This document shows positions 49,664 to 59,065 of a DNA stretch of 64,000 nt, piece after piece. The stretch's first letter is position 1. Each line of letters opens with the position of its first letter. The notes under the pieces were generated by a model. The model worked only from the letters and a program-made list of their open reading frames with translations. It did not search any database and was not told the DNA's origin. Source of the stretch: Devosia enhydra. Its GTDB lineage: Bacteria > Pseudomonadota > Alphaproteobacteria > Rhizobiales > Devosiaceae. A program made the position numbers and the translations under genes. The DNA is taken from NCBI RefSeq assembly GCF_900119845.1, contig NZ_FPKU01000002.1, positions 653,381-717,380 of the forward strand, in the 5' to 3' direction.

Positions 49664-50488
49664 TCACTGCTCGTCGACGAACAGGATGTGGTGCTTGCGG
49701 ATGCCCAGCACGTAATCCTGCATGAATTTCGAGGAGCCCGCATTGAGCTCCGCCGCCGCGCCCTTCACCAGCCGCCGCCAGGTCAGTGACAATCCTTTGG
49801 CCGAGCGTGCATGGAAGGCGGCGCTGGCCCGCGTGCTGGCGATATCGCTGAGCGCGATGGGATCGCCCGGCCGCTGCTCGGCGATACGGGCTCGCGCGAT
49901 GCCCGGCACGAGCTGGTAGGGCCTGAGGCGGCGCCGCAACGGACCGTAAGGATCGAACAGGGCCAGGTCGATCGGCACCCCCAGATAGGATCGCTCGCCC
50001 AGAAGATTGGCCGCCGTGGCGCGGTCGATCAGGTAGCAGGTCGTGTTGTGGGTCACAGAATACATGCGCCGGAGCTGGAAGCGGCCTAACCTCGCTTCGG
50101 GCTCGCCGAGCCGCCGGGGGCCATCGACCGCATCCAGTTTGACGAGACTGGGCAGGTTATCTGCGTTGAGCAGGTCCCTCAGTGTCGCGACGAAGCAATT
50201 GGAGAGGTCGGCATCGTCCTCGATAACGAGGCATCGATCCGCATCGGAAACCAGAAACAGGCTCCACGCCTCAAGATGACTCATAGTGCAGGCAAGTTCG
50301 GAGCGCGCGAGGCCCAAAGGATTGTCGGGAACGCAGTGCCTGCGGGCAATGTCCGCAGGCACGCGTTCAGGCGTGGTGGCCTCGATGCGCCGGGCTTCAA
50401 GACCAAGCAGTGTTAGTTGCTCTTCGATGAAAGATCTTCGGTCCGGACGCGTGGCAAGGTTAATGTAACAGGAAAAAAGTTTCGGCAT
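49664..50488 (-). CDS. glycosyltransferase family 25 (LPS/lipooligosaccharide type)
   Basis: A 274-residue enzyme of the GT25 family, which adds galactose or related sugars to surface glycans. It starts KLFSCYINLATRPDRRSF, the family N-terminus, then has ACTMSHLEAWSLFL and the nucleotide-sugar acidic motif CLVIEDDADL. HNTTCYLIDRATAANLL and VPIDLALFDPY follow. GGGGGA lies five bases before the ATG. It is isolated, with no other polysaccharide genes beside it, and the upstream region is less GC-rich than neighbouring DNA, so recent acquisition is possible. Confidence 0.88.
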   Translation of the reverse strand: MPKLFSCYINLATRPDRRSFIEEQLTLLGLEARRIEATTPERVPADIARRHCVPDNPLGLARSELACTMSHLEAWSLFLVSDADRCLVIEDDADLSNCFVATLRDLLNADNLPSLVKLDAVDGPRRLGEPEARLGRFQLRRMYSVTHNTTCYLIDRATAANLLGERSYLGVPIDLALFDPYGPLRRRLRPYQLVPGIARARIAEQRPGDPIALSDIASTRASAAFHARSAKGLSLTWRRLVKGAAAELNAGSSKFMQDYVLGIRKHHILFVDEQ

Positions 50489-50632
50489 TTAAGTCCCCCG
50501 AAAAGGAGGAAGCAGAATTCCGATGCTGCATCAACAATGATATGCTTACCATGCCGATCACGAAAATCGGCAAGCCTATGGCTGCCCCGAGCGGAGCTCA
50601 GGGTGGTCAATATTGAAGCTGAAAGAAGGAAG

Positions 50633-50708
50633 TGGTGCCGCTTGCGTGACTCGAACACGCGACCCCATCATTACGAATGATGTGCTCTACCAACTGAGCT
50701 AAAGCGGC
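50633..50708 (-). tRNA. tRNA-Thr (anticodon CGT)
   Basis: The minus strand folds as a standard 76-base tRNA. The acceptor is GCCGCTT/AAGCGGC, the D arm GCTC-AGTTGGTA-GAGC, and the anticodon stem CATCA/TGATG with loop TTCGTAA, giving anticodon CGT. The T arm is GCGTG-TTCGAGT-CACGC. CCA is encoded at 50633-50635. Confidence 0.96.
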
Positions 50709-50882
50709 GCCGGGCGGGCCCGGAATGGCGGTCTTGTAACCGCGCTCTGGCATCGACGCAAGGGGCTAGAGCTCTCACCGTTTCCTTGTAACGGCGCAAA
50801 GCTCCAGCTCGGTTCCGACTTGTCTCGTCGCGCTCCCGGACGCGGACCGGTGTCCCTCCACCCGGAAATGCTCCATGCGGGG

Positions 50883-52271
50883 TCAGCGGGTCGAGAGCGC
50901 GAGTGCGGTGCTGCCCGTGGCGTCTCCGGCCGGGACGGCGACGGTGGTGCCCGAGGGCGGCGCGACCGGGGCGGGGCTGCGCTGCAGGCCGGTGGCACCG
51001 ATGGGCACGCGCCATTCGAAGGCATCGAGCTTACCGGTGACCGGCGAGACCGGCTCCCATTCCTCGGCGGTGAGCCCGTCTGCCGTCCAGGTGGGATCGC
51101 GCGGTGCACGCACGGCGCGGGAGAGCCATTCACGCGCCTTGCCATGGTCGCCCGACTGCCCTTCCTCGATCTCTGCCATCAAAAGGCAGAGCGCCTGTGT
51201 GGCATCGCTCGAGACGTAGGGGGCGAGGGCATTGCGGGCGGTAGACCATTCGAAGGCATCGACCGCTGCACGCGCCAGAACGATGGCCGCAGCCCGGTTG
51301 GGCGGCGGCTGGTCGATGAGCTCGGTGACGCGCTTGAGCCGGTCGACGGCCGAGGCGCCGGGCACGGCGGCCGCATAAAGGGCTGCGATATCGGGGTGCG
51401 AGGTGGCGCGCCAGACCCGGCGCAGCAGGCTCATGGCGCGGCGGGCTTCGCCCCGGTTGGACTGGATGCGCGCGGCGATCAGCGCTGCCGGCACGAAATC
51501 GGGCAGGAGCTTGAGGGCAGCCAGCGCATGATCGAGGGCCCGCAGCGGCTCGCTCGGCTCGGCCTCGCGGGCGCGGGCCGTTTCGATCAGCGCCTGCTTG
51601 CGCCGCTTGCGCATCTTGTCCTCGCGGCTCACGGCCGGTTCGGCTGAAAGATGATCGAGCGCCGCCTGCCACTGGCCGCGCCGCGTCAGATCGTCGAGCA
51701 CCGCTTCGCTCGCCCAGGGGGCGGGCGCGATCGCCACCGCCTTTTGCGCGAAGGTCAGCGCCGCATCGTGCCGCCCTTGCGCGCGGGCCTGTTCGTAGAG
51801 CCCCGAAAGGGCGGCAAGCGCGGTCCGCCGGTCGGCGATCAGCGCGCGATAGTGCTCGCGGGCCGCGTGCATGTTGCCCAGCGCCAGGTCGGCCTTGGCC
51901 TCGAGCAGCTGGGCTGCGGCATTTTCGGGCAGGCTGGAGCGGGCGTCGCGGGCGAGGCGGCGGGCGCGATGCGCGTCGCCGGCCGACAGCGCGATGAAGC
52001 CATCGGAAAGAGCAACCATGGCGCGTTCGCGACGCCGTTCCCGCGCCATGCGGGCAAAATGGCGGGGCGCGTCGATCACGCGGCGGACGATGGTCCAGAC
52101 GAGGATGGTCAGGGCGATGAGGCCGATCGAGACGGCGGCCGCAACCCCGAGACGCGGCTGCATGCGATACCCGGCCACTTCGAGCGTCATCGTGCCGGGC
52201 AGGCCGATGAGCCAGGCGATGCCGGCGGCGACGACCAGCGAAAAGACGATCCAGAGCGCGAGCCGGATCAT
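50883..52271 (-). CDS. HemY-like TPR membrane protein (haem operon)
   Basis: A 462-residue inner-membrane protein matching the HemY N-terminal family. Two membrane helices (about 1-22 and 43-63) are separated by a short periplasmic loop with GYRMQPRLGVA. The cytoplasmic part that follows is alanine- and arginine-rich TPR-type helices, including GDAHRARRLARDARSSL and ALDHALAALKLLPDFVPA. HemY of this type is not protoporphyrinogen oxidase; its role in haem synthesis is indirect and unsettled. Its ATG overlaps the mic60 stop (ATGA), so translation is coupled. Confidence 0.85.
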   Translation of the reverse strand: MIRLALWIVFSLVVAAGIAWLIGLPGTMTLEVAGYRMQPRLGVAAAVSIGLIALTILVWTIVRRVIDAPRHFARMARERRRERAMVALSDGFIALSAGDAHRARRLARDARSSLPENAAAQLLEAKADLALGNMHAAREHYRALIADRRTALAALSGLYEQARAQGRHDAALTFAQKAVAIAPAPWASEAVLDDLTRRGQWQAALDHLSAEPAVSREDKMRKRRKQALIETARAREAEPSEPLRALDHALAALKLLPDFVPAALIAARIQSNRGEARRAMSLLRRVWRATSHPDIAALYAAAVPGASAVDRLKRVTELIDQPPPNRAAAIVLARAAVDAFEWSTARNALAPYVSSDATQALCLLMAEIEEGQSGDHGKAREWLSRAVRAPRDPTWTADGLTAEEWEPVSPVTGKLDAFEWRVPIGATGLQRSPAPVAPPSGTTVAVPAGDATGSTALALSTR

Positions 52272-53740
52272 GAGGCGGTCTCCGTCGTGGCGCCGGCCCG
52301 CAGGGCGGCGATCAGCGCATCCGCCTCGGCCAGCGCTGCGATCTCGGCCGGCAGGGGCGCGGCTGCCTCCCGCATCGGCGCGGGCAGGGCCGCAAAGAGG
52401 TCGCGTGCGGCGGCATAGTCGCGGCGGGCGATGGCGGCTTCGAGCCGGCTCAGCACCGCCTCGGGCGTATCGCCGGCCTGTTCGGAGGCAGGGCGGAGGG
52501 CGAGCAGAGCCCGGCCCCATGCGAGGGCATCCGACACCCAGTCGCCTGTCTCAGTCCTTGTACCGGCCGCAATGATGGCCGGCAGGAGCGATTCAAACCG
52601 CGCCGAGAGGGTGTCGGGGCGGGGCAGGCCGATGGCGGCGGCCCCGGTCAGTGCCTCGGAGGCCGGCAGGTCGCTTCTGATCGAGACAAGGCCCTGGAGT
52701 TCGCTGGCAAAGGGCCGGCCGGCTGCCAGCGCTGCCTCGAGCCCCGAAAGCAGCAGGGGCAGGCGCAGTTGTGCATCCAGGCTCTGCTGCGCTGTCTCGG
52801 CCGGCGGAGCGGCGGGGGTGAGCTCCGCGAGGCGTGCCTCGGTTTCCTCGGCCCGTGCCGCGCTCGCAGCCAGGGCGGCCTCTGCCGCCGCTAGCCGCTG
52901 TTCGAGGGCGGCAAGGCTTTCCCCCATCGCCGTGGCGTCGGCGGGGGACGCGCCCGCCGCGATCGCATCGAGCCTGGCGGAGAGGGCATTGAGATCGTTG
53001 CGCAGGCCCGAGAGATCGGCCGGCGGGGGCAGGGTGGAGGGATCGAAGCGCGCCGCCTCGGCCACCCCCGTCACCCGCGCGAGCCCCTCGTTCAGCTCGG
53101 TCTCGAGCGCCGATTGGGCCGATGACAGCGCGCCGAGCTGCTCGGTCTGGCCCGCAAGGCCGGCATCGAGGGCGCCCAGTCGCTCATCGATCTGTGGCAG
53201 AGTCTCGATCTCGGGCAACGCGCCATAGAGCTGCGCGAGGCGGGCATCGGGCTCGGGCTGCGGCCAGAGCCCGGCCGAGGCCAGGCCCAGGCTGATGGCG
53301 AGCCCTAGCACGCCGCCAACGAGCGCCGTCGCGGCCAGTCCCGCCGGGCCGACGCCCTCGCGGCGGAGCGCCGGTGCGACCGGAGGCGGAGGTGGAGGCG
53401 GCGGCGGCGGTGGCGTGCGCTTGCGATCGCCGCGATCCGCAGCAGAGGCGGTTTCCGTCTCTTGGGGTGCAGCTGGTTCCGGGCGAGGGGCGGTCGCCGG
53501 CGCCTCAGGCGCAGGCTTGTCAGTCGTAAGCGACGCCGCCGGTTCTGCCGGCGGGGCGGGCGGCACGGCGTTCTCCGCCGCGACGGGTTCGTGCGCAGTT
53601 TCGACCGGCGCTGCGGTCGGCGCAGCCGGTTCCGGGGTCGGTGCTGCCCCGCCCATGGCGTCCTTGCCCTTCGGGCTTGCCGGGCGGGCTTCCAGATCGA
53701 TCATCGGAGGCTTGACGGGCCCCGATTTGCGCTCGGCCAT
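52268..53740 (-). CDS. Mic60/mitofilin-like inner-membrane protein
   Basis: A 490-residue protein with the layout of alphaproteobacterial Mic60, the presumed ancestor of the mitochondrial MICOS subunit. It has a long disordered Pro/Ala/Glu cytoplasmic N-terminus ending in a run of prolines (about 109-119), one membrane helix at about 133-155 and a coiled coil at about 175-310. A C-terminal mitofilin-type helical region (about 320-480) follows. Sequence identity in the family is low; the call rests on architecture and on its position between hemD and the HemY-like gene, the conserved locus. A role in membrane curvature is inferred from homologues. Confidence 0.82.
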   Translation of the reverse strand: MAERKSGPVKPPMIDLEARPASPKGKDAMGGAAPTPEPAAPTAAPVETAHEPVAAENAVPPAPPAEPAASLTTDKPAPEAPATAPRPEPAAPQETETASAADRGDRKRTPPPPPPPPPPPVAPALRREGVGPAGLAATALVGGVLGLAISLGLASAGLWPQPEPDARLAQLYGALPEIETLPQIDERLGALDAGLAGQTEQLGALSSAQSALETELNEGLARVTGVAEAARFDPSTLPPPADLSGLRNDLNALSARLDAIAAGASPADATAMGESLAALEQRLAAAEAALAASAARAEETEARLAELTPAAPPAETAQQSLDAQLRLPLLLSGLEAALAAGRPFASELQGLVSIRSDLPASEALTGAAAIGLPRPDTLSARFESLLPAIIAAGTRTETGDWVSDALAWGRALLALRPASEQAGDTPEAVLSRLEAAIARRDYAAARDLFAALPAPMREAAAPLPAEIAALAEADALIAALRAGATTETAS

Positions 53741-53767
53741 AGGGTCAGGTCCTTTCGGTTCGGGCCG

Positions 53768-54502
53768 TCACGACAGGCCCCCATCGCGCGAAAACGACAG
53801 GGCCAGTCGCATCATGGCCTGTTCGCCCGGGCTGTCGGCAAGCCCGACCCGGACGAAATGGGCGTCAATCAGCGGTTCGGCAATGGCCTCGGAGAGACAA
53901 AGCGCACCAAGGCGCCTGCGTTCCACCGGACCCATGATCGGGGCTGCCAGCCGGACGAAGGTTTCCGCCGTGCGGCGCGAATAAAACAGCGCCGCGTCGA
54001 TGGCGCCGCCCGCCAGATCGGCGGCGACGGGCTCGGGCAGGGCATCGGCCGCATCCATGGCGTAGACGCGGGTTGTAATCACCATCACGCCATAAGGGGC
54101 CAGGGACCGGGCGAGATCGCCCGAAAGATCGCGGGCAGCGGGATAGAATACCGGCCCGCCGAGCCCGGCATGGGCGAGCTTTTCGACGAGGTGCCCGAGC
54201 GTGCCGCCGGCGATCTCGACCGACGAAAACCCCATCTCCCGTGCGGTTCGGGCGGTTTTTTCACCCACGGCAAAGAGCGGCAGCCCGCGATAGGGCGCGA
54301 TCGCATCGCGTTCGGCGAGGGCGCGCAGGGCTGCGGCGCTGGTCACGGCGATGGCCGAAAAGCCGCGCGGGTCGGGCAGGCTCGTGGCGAGCACGCGCGC
54401 CCGCAGCAACGGGGCGATCACCGCCTCGATATCGAGGGCGGCAAGCCGTTGCGCGGTGTCGCTCGCTTCGGGCTCTGGGCGGGTGACCAGCATGCGGACC
54501 AT
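53768..54502 (-). CDS. hemD: uroporphyrinogen-III synthase
   Basis: Closes and inverts ring D of hydroxymethylbilane to form uroporphyrinogen III. About 244 residues in two alternating domains: MLVTRPEPEASDTAQRLAAL, then FSAIAVTSAAALRALAER, a central PLFAVGEKTARTAREMGF and GAIDAALFYSRRTAETFVRL. The family is poorly conserved, and the call is supported by hemC seven bases upstream. The start is ATG 54502 or 54493. The final residues before mic60 look normal. Confidence 0.9.
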   Translation of the reverse strand: MVRMLVTRPEPEASDTAQRLAALDIEAVIAPLLRARVLATSLPDPRGFSAIAVTSAAALRALAERDAIAPYRGLPLFAVGEKTARTAREMGFSSVEIAGGTLGHLVEKLAHAGLGGPVFYPAARDLSGDLARSLAPYGVMVITTRVYAMDAADALPEPVAADLAGGAIDAALFYSRRTAETFVRLAAPIMGPVERRRLGALCLSEAIAEPLIDAHFVRVGLADSPGEQAMMRLALSFSRDGGLS

Positions 54503-54509
54503 GACGTCA

Positions 54510-55448
54510 CTATGGCGAAAACACCTTAACGAAGTCAGGCCCGGCGCGATCCTTGAGCATGCGGCCGACAGCCGCGCCATCGGCCTGGGCGGTGTCCTCG
54601 CCCAAAGGCCCCTCGGCCTTGATGGTGATGCGGCCATCGGGCGATACGAGTTCGGCCACCAGCATCAGCTGCGGCCCGCGCCAGGTGGTGAGCGCCCCGA
54701 TAGGTGTGCGGCAGGAGCCGTCGAGGATCTGCAGCATGGCGCGCTCGGCCTTCACCGCGCGGGCGGTTTCGGGGTGATTGAGCGGCGCCACGATATCGGC
54801 GGTGCGGTGGTCGTCGGCGCGATGCTCGATGCCGATGGCCCCCTGCGCCGGCGCCGGCAGGAAGATCTCGGGGTCGAGCCAGTGGCGGATGCGGTCGGCC
54901 ATGTCGAGCCGGTTGAGCCCGGCCCCGGCCAGCAGCGTCGCCTCCGCCACGCCCTCTCCGAGCTTGCGCAGGCGCGTCTGCACATTGCCCCGGAACGGCA
55001 CGATCGCAAGGTCGGGCCGGGCCCGCAGGATCTGCGCCGCGCGGCGGATGGAGGATGTCCCGAACAGCGCCCCCTCGGGCAGCGATTCGAGATTGGCGTG
55101 ACCCAGCGAGATGAAGGCGTCGCGCACGTCCTCGCGCTCGAGAAAGACCGGCATCACGAGCCCGGGCGGCAGGGTCGTCGCCATGTCCTTGCTCGAATGC
55201 ACGCCGATATCGATGATGCCCTCGGCAAGCGCCGCCTCGATCTCGCGCGAGAACAGGCCCTTGCCGCCAAAGGCCGACAGCGGCACGTCGGTGAGGCGAT
55301 CTCCACCGGTGCTGATGGGGATGATCGCGATGCGATCGGGCTCCACCCCGTGCAGGGCCGAAAGCCGGTCGCGCGTCTGATGGGCCTGGGCCAGGGCGAG
55401 CGGCGAGCCGCGGGTGCCGATGCGCAGGAAGGGCGGGGGCGATTGCAA
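54510..55448 (-). CDS. hemC: hydroxymethylbilane synthase (porphobilinogen deaminase)
   Basis: Polymerises four porphobilinogen molecules into hydroxymethylbilane. The 312-residue protein has [48 protein letters not shown] and [12 protein letters not shown]. The dipyrromethane cofactor cysteine is in [11 protein letters not shown]. The start is a TTG at 55448 with AGGATGG seven bases upstream. It heads the hemC-hemD-mic60-hemY run and is divergent from tsaD; the 74-base gap between them must hold both promoters. Confidence 0.96.
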   Translation of the reverse strand: MQSPPPFLRIGTRGSPLALAQAHQTRDRLSALHGVEPDRIAIIPISTGGDRLTDVPLSAFGGKGLFSREIEAALAEGIIDIGVHSSKDMATTLPPGLVMPVFLEREDVRDAFISLGHANLESLPEGALFGTSSIRRAAQILRARPDLAIVPFRGNVQTRLRKLGEGVAEATLLAGAGLNRLDMADRIRHWLDPEIFLPAPAQGAIGIEHRADDHRTADIVAPLNHPETARAVKAERAMLQILDGSCRTPIGALTTWRGPQLMLVAELVSPDGRITIKAEGPLGEDTAQADGAAVGRMLKDRAGPDFVKVFSP

Positions 55449-55522
55449 AGCCGTACCATCCTATTGTAGGCCATCGTCTTCGGGGACGCAGTAGACCGTT
55501 CCCCCCCGGCGGGCAAGCGCGC

Positions 55523-56581
55523 ATGAAGATTCTGGGCATCGAGACCAGCTGCGACGAAACCGCCGCCTCGGTGGTTCTGCGCGATGCGGACGGCCGGGGC
55601 ACCATCTTCTCCAACATCGTGCGCTCGCAGGTGGAAGAACATGCCGCCTTCGGCGGCGTGGTGCCGGAGCTGGCCGCGCGCGCCCATGTCAGCCATCTCG
55701 ACGGCATCATCGCGCGTGCGCTCGACGAAGCCGGGGTGGCGCTCGGCGATCTCGATGCCATCGCGGCCACCGCCGGGCCGGGGCTGATCGGGGGCGTGCT
55801 GGTGGGTCTGACCACCGGCAAGGCGCTGGCGGCGGCGGCAGGGCTGAAATTCATCGGGGTCAACCATCTCGAAGGCCATGCGCTGACCGCGCGGCTGACC
55901 GACGGGGTCGAGTTCCCCTATCTCATGCTCCTGGTCTCGGGGGGGCACAGCCAGTTCGTGCTGGTGCGCGGGGTGGGCGATTACGAGCGCTGGGGCGGCA
56001 CCATCGACGATGCGCTGGGCGAAGCCTTCGACAAGGTCGCCAAGATGCTCGATCTCGGGCTGCCCGGCGGTCCGCGCGTCGAAGCGCTGGCGCGGTCGGG
56101 CGATCCGCGGCGCTTCCGCCTGCCGCGCCCGCTGATGGGCGAGGCGCGGCTCGATTTTTCCTTTTCCGGCCTCAAGACGGCGGTGCGGCTCGCCGCCGAG
56201 GACGCGGCGCCGCTCACCGATCAGGATGCCGCCGATCTCTGCGCCAGCTTCCAGGCGGCCGTGGTCGAAATCGTGGCGAAGCGCTCGGCTGCCGCGCTCG
56301 CGCGGTTCGCCGCTGCCCTGCCTGATGCGACGCCCACCCTCGTGGTTGCCGGCGGGGTCGCGGCAAACCGGGCCATCGCCGCTGCGCTCGGCGCCGTGGC
56401 CGAAAAGGCTGGCGCCCGGCTGGTGGTGCCCCCGATCGCGCTTTGCACCGACAATGGCGCGATGATCGCCTGGGCCGGGGCCGAGAGGCTGGCTCTGGGC
56501 CGCAGCGACGGGCTCGACCTGCCCGCACGGCCGCGCTGGCCGCTCGATGACCCCGGCATGCGGATTTCCCATGCAGCCTGA
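55523..56581 (+). CDS. tsaD: tRNA N6-threonylcarbamoyladenosine transferase subunit
   Basis: Transfers threonylcarbamoyl to A37 of ANN-decoding tRNAs with TsaB and TsaE. The 352-residue ASKHA-fold protein has [31 protein letters not shown], the iron-binding [23 protein letters not shown] and the later [12 protein letters not shown] aspartate. Length is standard. It leads a plus-strand operon and overlaps gpsA by 11 bases. Confidence 0.97.
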   Translation: MKILGIETSCDETAASVVLRDADGRGTIFSNIVRSQVEEHAAFGGVVPELAARAHVSHLDGIIARALDEAGVALGDLDAIAATAGPGLIGGVLVGLTTGKALAAAAGLKFIGVNHLEGHALTARLTDGVEFPYLMLLVSGGHSQFVLVRGVGDYERWGGTIDDALGEAFDKVAKMLDLGLPGGPRVEALARSGDPRRFRLPRPLMGEARLDFSFSGLKTAVRLAAEDAAPLTDQDAADLCASFQAAVVEIVAKRSAAALARFAAALPDATPTLVVAGGVAANRAIAAALGAVAEKAGARLVVPPIALCTDNGAMIAWAGAERLALGRSDGLDLPARPRWPLDDPGMRISHAA

Positions 56582-57557
56582 AGCAATCAAGAATGTCGCG
56601 GTGATCGGCGCCGGCTCATGGGGCACCGCCCTCGCCCAGGCGTCGGCGGTGGCGGGGCGCCGTGTCACCCTCGTCTGCCGCGATCCCGAACAGGTCGCCG
56701 AGATCAATACGCGCCACACCAACAGCCGGGCGCTTGGCGCTCTGCCGCTCGATGCGGGGCTGGTGGCGGCGCTGGCGCTTCCGGCCGATGTCGATCTCGC
56801 CATTCTCGCCGTGCCGGCCCAGCAGAGCGCGGCGGCGCTCGGGGTGCATGGCCGGATGCTGGGCGGGCTGCCGGTCGTGCTTTCGGCCAAGGGCCTCGAG
56901 GCCGGAACGCTGAGGCGCCAGAGCGAGATCCTGCTCGATCTCGTGCCCACGGCAACCCCGCTGGTGCTCTCGGGCCCGAGCTTTGCCGAGGATGTGGCCG
57001 CCGGCCGGCCCACGGCCGTGACGCTTGCGAGCCCGGACGGGGCCATGGCCGATGCCGTCGCCGCCGCTCTCGCCGGGCCCGGCCTGCGGCTCTATGCGGC
57101 GGGAGACATGATCGGTGTCGAGCTCGCGGGCGGGCTCAAGAACGTCTATGCGCTGGCCTGCGGCGCCGTCGAAGGCGCGGGGCTCGGGGCGTCGGCACGG
57201 GCGGCGCTGATCGCCCGGGCGTTTGCCGAAATGGCGCGGCTGGTGGTGGCGCTGGGCGGCAATGCCGGAACGCTGACCGGGCTTGCCGGGCTCGGCGATC
57301 TCACCCTTTCCTGCACCTCGGCGCAATCGCGCAACTATGCCACCGGCCTCGCGCTGGGGCGCGGCGAAATCCTCGTTGAAGGCCGTCGGCCGCTGGCCGA
57401 GGGCGTCTTCACAGCGCCTGTCGCGCAGGCCATCGCGCGGCGCCAGGGCGTCGATGTGCCGCTCATCGATGCCGTGGTGCTCCTGCTGTCGGGCCGCGCC
57501 GCCATCGCAGATATCGTTTCCGGCCTCATGTCGCGGCCGCTCAAGAGAGAGGACTGA
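56571..57557 (+). CDS. gpsA: NAD(P)-dependent glycerol-3-phosphate dehydrogenase
   Basis: Reduces dihydroxyacetone phosphate to sn-glycerol 3-phosphate for phospholipid synthesis. The 328-residue protein shows [71 protein letters not shown] (catalytic lysine) and [15 protein letters not shown]. The ATG at 56571 lies within the end of tsaD, a coupling overlap typical of this operon. The yciI-like gene follows three bases after its stop. Confidence 0.96.
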   Translation: MQPEAIKNVAVIGAGSWGTALAQASAVAGRRVTLVCRDPEQVAEINTRHTNSRALGALPLDAGLVAALALPADVDLAILAVPAQQSAAALGVHGRMLGGLPVVLSAKGLEAGTLRRQSEILLDLVPTATPLVLSGPSFAEDVAAGRPTAVTLASPDGAMADAVAAALAGPGLRLYAAGDMIGVELAGGLKNVYALACGAVEGAGLGASARAALIARAFAEMARLVVALGGNAGTLTGLAGLGDLTLSCTSAQSRNYATGLALGRGEILVEGRRPLAEGVFTAPVAQAIARRQGVDVPLIDAVVLLLSGRAAIADIVSGLMSRPLKRED

Positions 57558-57560
57558 GAG

Positions 57561-57857
57561 ATGCTTTTCGCCATCATCGCCGAGGACAAGCCCGATGGCG
57601 TCGACCATCGCATGGCGGTTCGCCCCACCCATCTCAAGCATCTCGATACGCTGGGCGACAAGCTGGTCTTCGCCGGCCCCTTCATCGACAGCGCCGGCCA
57701 GCCCTGCGGCTCGCTGATGGTGATCGAGGCGCAGAGCCAGGCCGAGGCCGAGGCGATGGCCGCCCAGGATCCCTTCGTGGTCGAGGGCGTGTTCGAGAGC
57801 TACCAGGTGCGCCGCTGGAATTGGGGCATCAACAACCCCACCGGCCGGGGGCAGTAA
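57561..57857 (+). CDS. YciI family protein
   Basis: A 98-residue small protein of the YciI dimeric ferredoxin-like fold: MLFAIIAEDKPDGVDHRMAV, RPTHLKHLDTL with the conserved histidine, VFAGPFIDSAGQPCGSLMVIE and AQDPFVVEGVFESYQVRRWN. Some relatives act as hydrolases or dehydrochlorinases, but for this branch no role is established. It sits between gpsA and the EVE-domain gene and overlaps the latter by one base (TAATG). Confidence 0.92.
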   Translation: MLFAIIAEDKPDGVDHRMAVRPTHLKHLDTLGDKLVFAGPFIDSAGQPCGSLMVIEAQSQAEAEAMAAQDPFVVEGVFESYQVRRWNWGINNPTGRGQ

Positions 57858-58288
57858 TGGCCTATTGGCTGATGAAGTCCGAGCCGGACGTCTTTTCCTT
57901 CGACGACCTCGTGGCCAAGACCGGTCGCGGCGAGACCGAGGAGTGGCATGGGGTGCGCAATTATGCCGCCCGCAACCACATGAAGGCGATGAAGACGGGT
58001 GACCAGGCCTTCTTCTACCACTCCAATATCGGCAAGGAGATCGTCGGCATCATGAAAGTGGTGGCCGAGGCCCATCCCGATTCCACCGCCGAGCTCAAGG
58101 ACGGCAAGGTGGTGTGGGAGTGCGTCGATGTCGCCGCCGTCAAGCCTTTCGCCCGCCCTGTCACGCTGGCCGAGATCAAGGCGACGCCCGAGCTCGAAAA
58201 TATCGCGCTGGTCAAGCTCTCCCGGCTCTCGGTATCCCCTGTCACCGAGGCCGAGTGGGCGGTGGTCTGCCGGATGGGCGGGGTCTGA
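57857..58288 (+). CDS. EVE domain-containing protein
   Basis: A 143-residue PUA-like protein of the EVE family, which binds modified bases in DNA or RNA: YWLMKSEPDVFSFDDLVAK, WHGVRNYAARNHMKAMKTGD, AFFYHSNIGKEIVGIMKVV and ELENIALVKLSRLSV. All conserved pocket residues of the family start (SEP...W.GVRNY) are visible. The ATG at 57857 shares its first base with the preceding stop. It ends the tsaD operon. Its ligand here is unknown. Confidence 0.93.
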   Translation: MAYWLMKSEPDVFSFDDLVAKTGRGETEEWHGVRNYAARNHMKAMKTGDQAFFYHSNIGKEIVGIMKVVAEAHPDSTAELKDGKVVWECVDVAAVKPFARPVTLAEIKATPELENIALVKLSRLSVSPVTEAEWAVVCRMGGV

Positions 58289-58299
58289 GGCCTTTATAC

Positions 58300-58346
58300 C
58301 ATCCGCTGTCGATCGGCCTCCTTGGGGCGCCGAGCGACAGCGGATG
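58300..58346. terminator. hairpin between convergent genes
   Basis: CATCCGCTGTCG (58300-58311) pairs perfectly with CGACAGCGGATG (58335-58346), with a further TCGGC/GCCGA inside. It sits between the EVE gene and the convergent MBL gene and probably ends both transcripts, although T-runs are weak. Confidence 0.65.
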
Positions 58347-58355
58347 TGAACCCCT

Positions 58356-59045
58356 CTACTGGCCTTCGTACCAGTCGCGCAGGCGCACCTCGATGCCGGC
58401 CTCGCCTTCGAGTGCTTTGGCGAAGACCTCGTCCTCCCTGCCACCCAGATAATGGAAGGGGTAGACGATGCGCGGCCGGAACTGCCTGACGCCTTCGGCA
58501 GCCTGCGGTCCCGTCATGGTATAGGGCAGGTTCATCGGCACCAGCGCGACGGCGATGTCGGTCATGCCGGCCAGTTCCGGCGTCACTTCGGTGTCGCTGG
58601 CATTGTAGATGCGGGTGCCGCCGAAATCGAGCACATAGCCGTTGACCAGCCCGCGCGGATGGAATTGCAGCCGCTCGGGCGTGGTGTTGTAGGCCGGCAC
58701 CGCGTCGATCACGACCCCGAGCTTTTCAACCGTCTCGCCATTGGCCAGCCGCGTGGCCCGTGTTTTGAGGGCATCGGGCAGCAGCGCATGGGTGCCGGGG
58801 GAAGCGATGATGTCGAGAGGACCCTGCTCGGCCAGCGCCAGCAGCGTTGCCTCGTCATAATGGTCCGGGTGTTCATGGGTGAGGATGACGAGATCGGGCC
58901 GCGGCAGGCCCGCGAGCCGCGCTGTCCCGCCGACGGGATCGAAGACGATGCTGTTCTCGCCCCAGCTCAGCATGAACGTGGCATGATGGACGGGCTGCAG
59001 CACCACATCACCCAGGCCCGTTGCGATGATATCGGGTGTGATCAT
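58356..59045 (-). CDS. MBL-fold metallo-hydrolase (UlaG-like)
   Basis: A 229-residue metallo-beta-lactamase-fold hydrolase: VHHATFMLSWGENSIVFDPV at the start, the metal-binding motif LTHEHPDHYDE, ASPGTHALL and NASDTEVTPEL (third ligand aspartate). VYPFHYLGG supplies the final histidine. The arrangement is that of the UlaG-like L-ascorbate-6-phosphate lactonase group, but the substrate is unknown. It is followed by no gene on its strand before the hairpin; the GGCT gene lies 20 bases upstream and is probably cotranscribed. Confidence 0.9.
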   Translation of the reverse strand: MITPDIIATGLGDVVLQPVHHATFMLSWGENSIVFDPVGGTARLAGLPRPDLVILTHEHPDHYDEATLLALAEQGPLDIIASPGTHALLPDALKTRATRLANGETVEKLGVVIDAVPAYNTTPERLQFHPRGLVNGYVLDFGGTRIYNASDTEVTPELAGMTDIAVALVPMNLPYTMTGPQAAEGVRQFRPRIVYPFHYLGGREDEVFAKALEGEAGIEVRLRDWYEGQ

Positions 59046-59065
59046 GACATGTCCTCAAACAGGGT

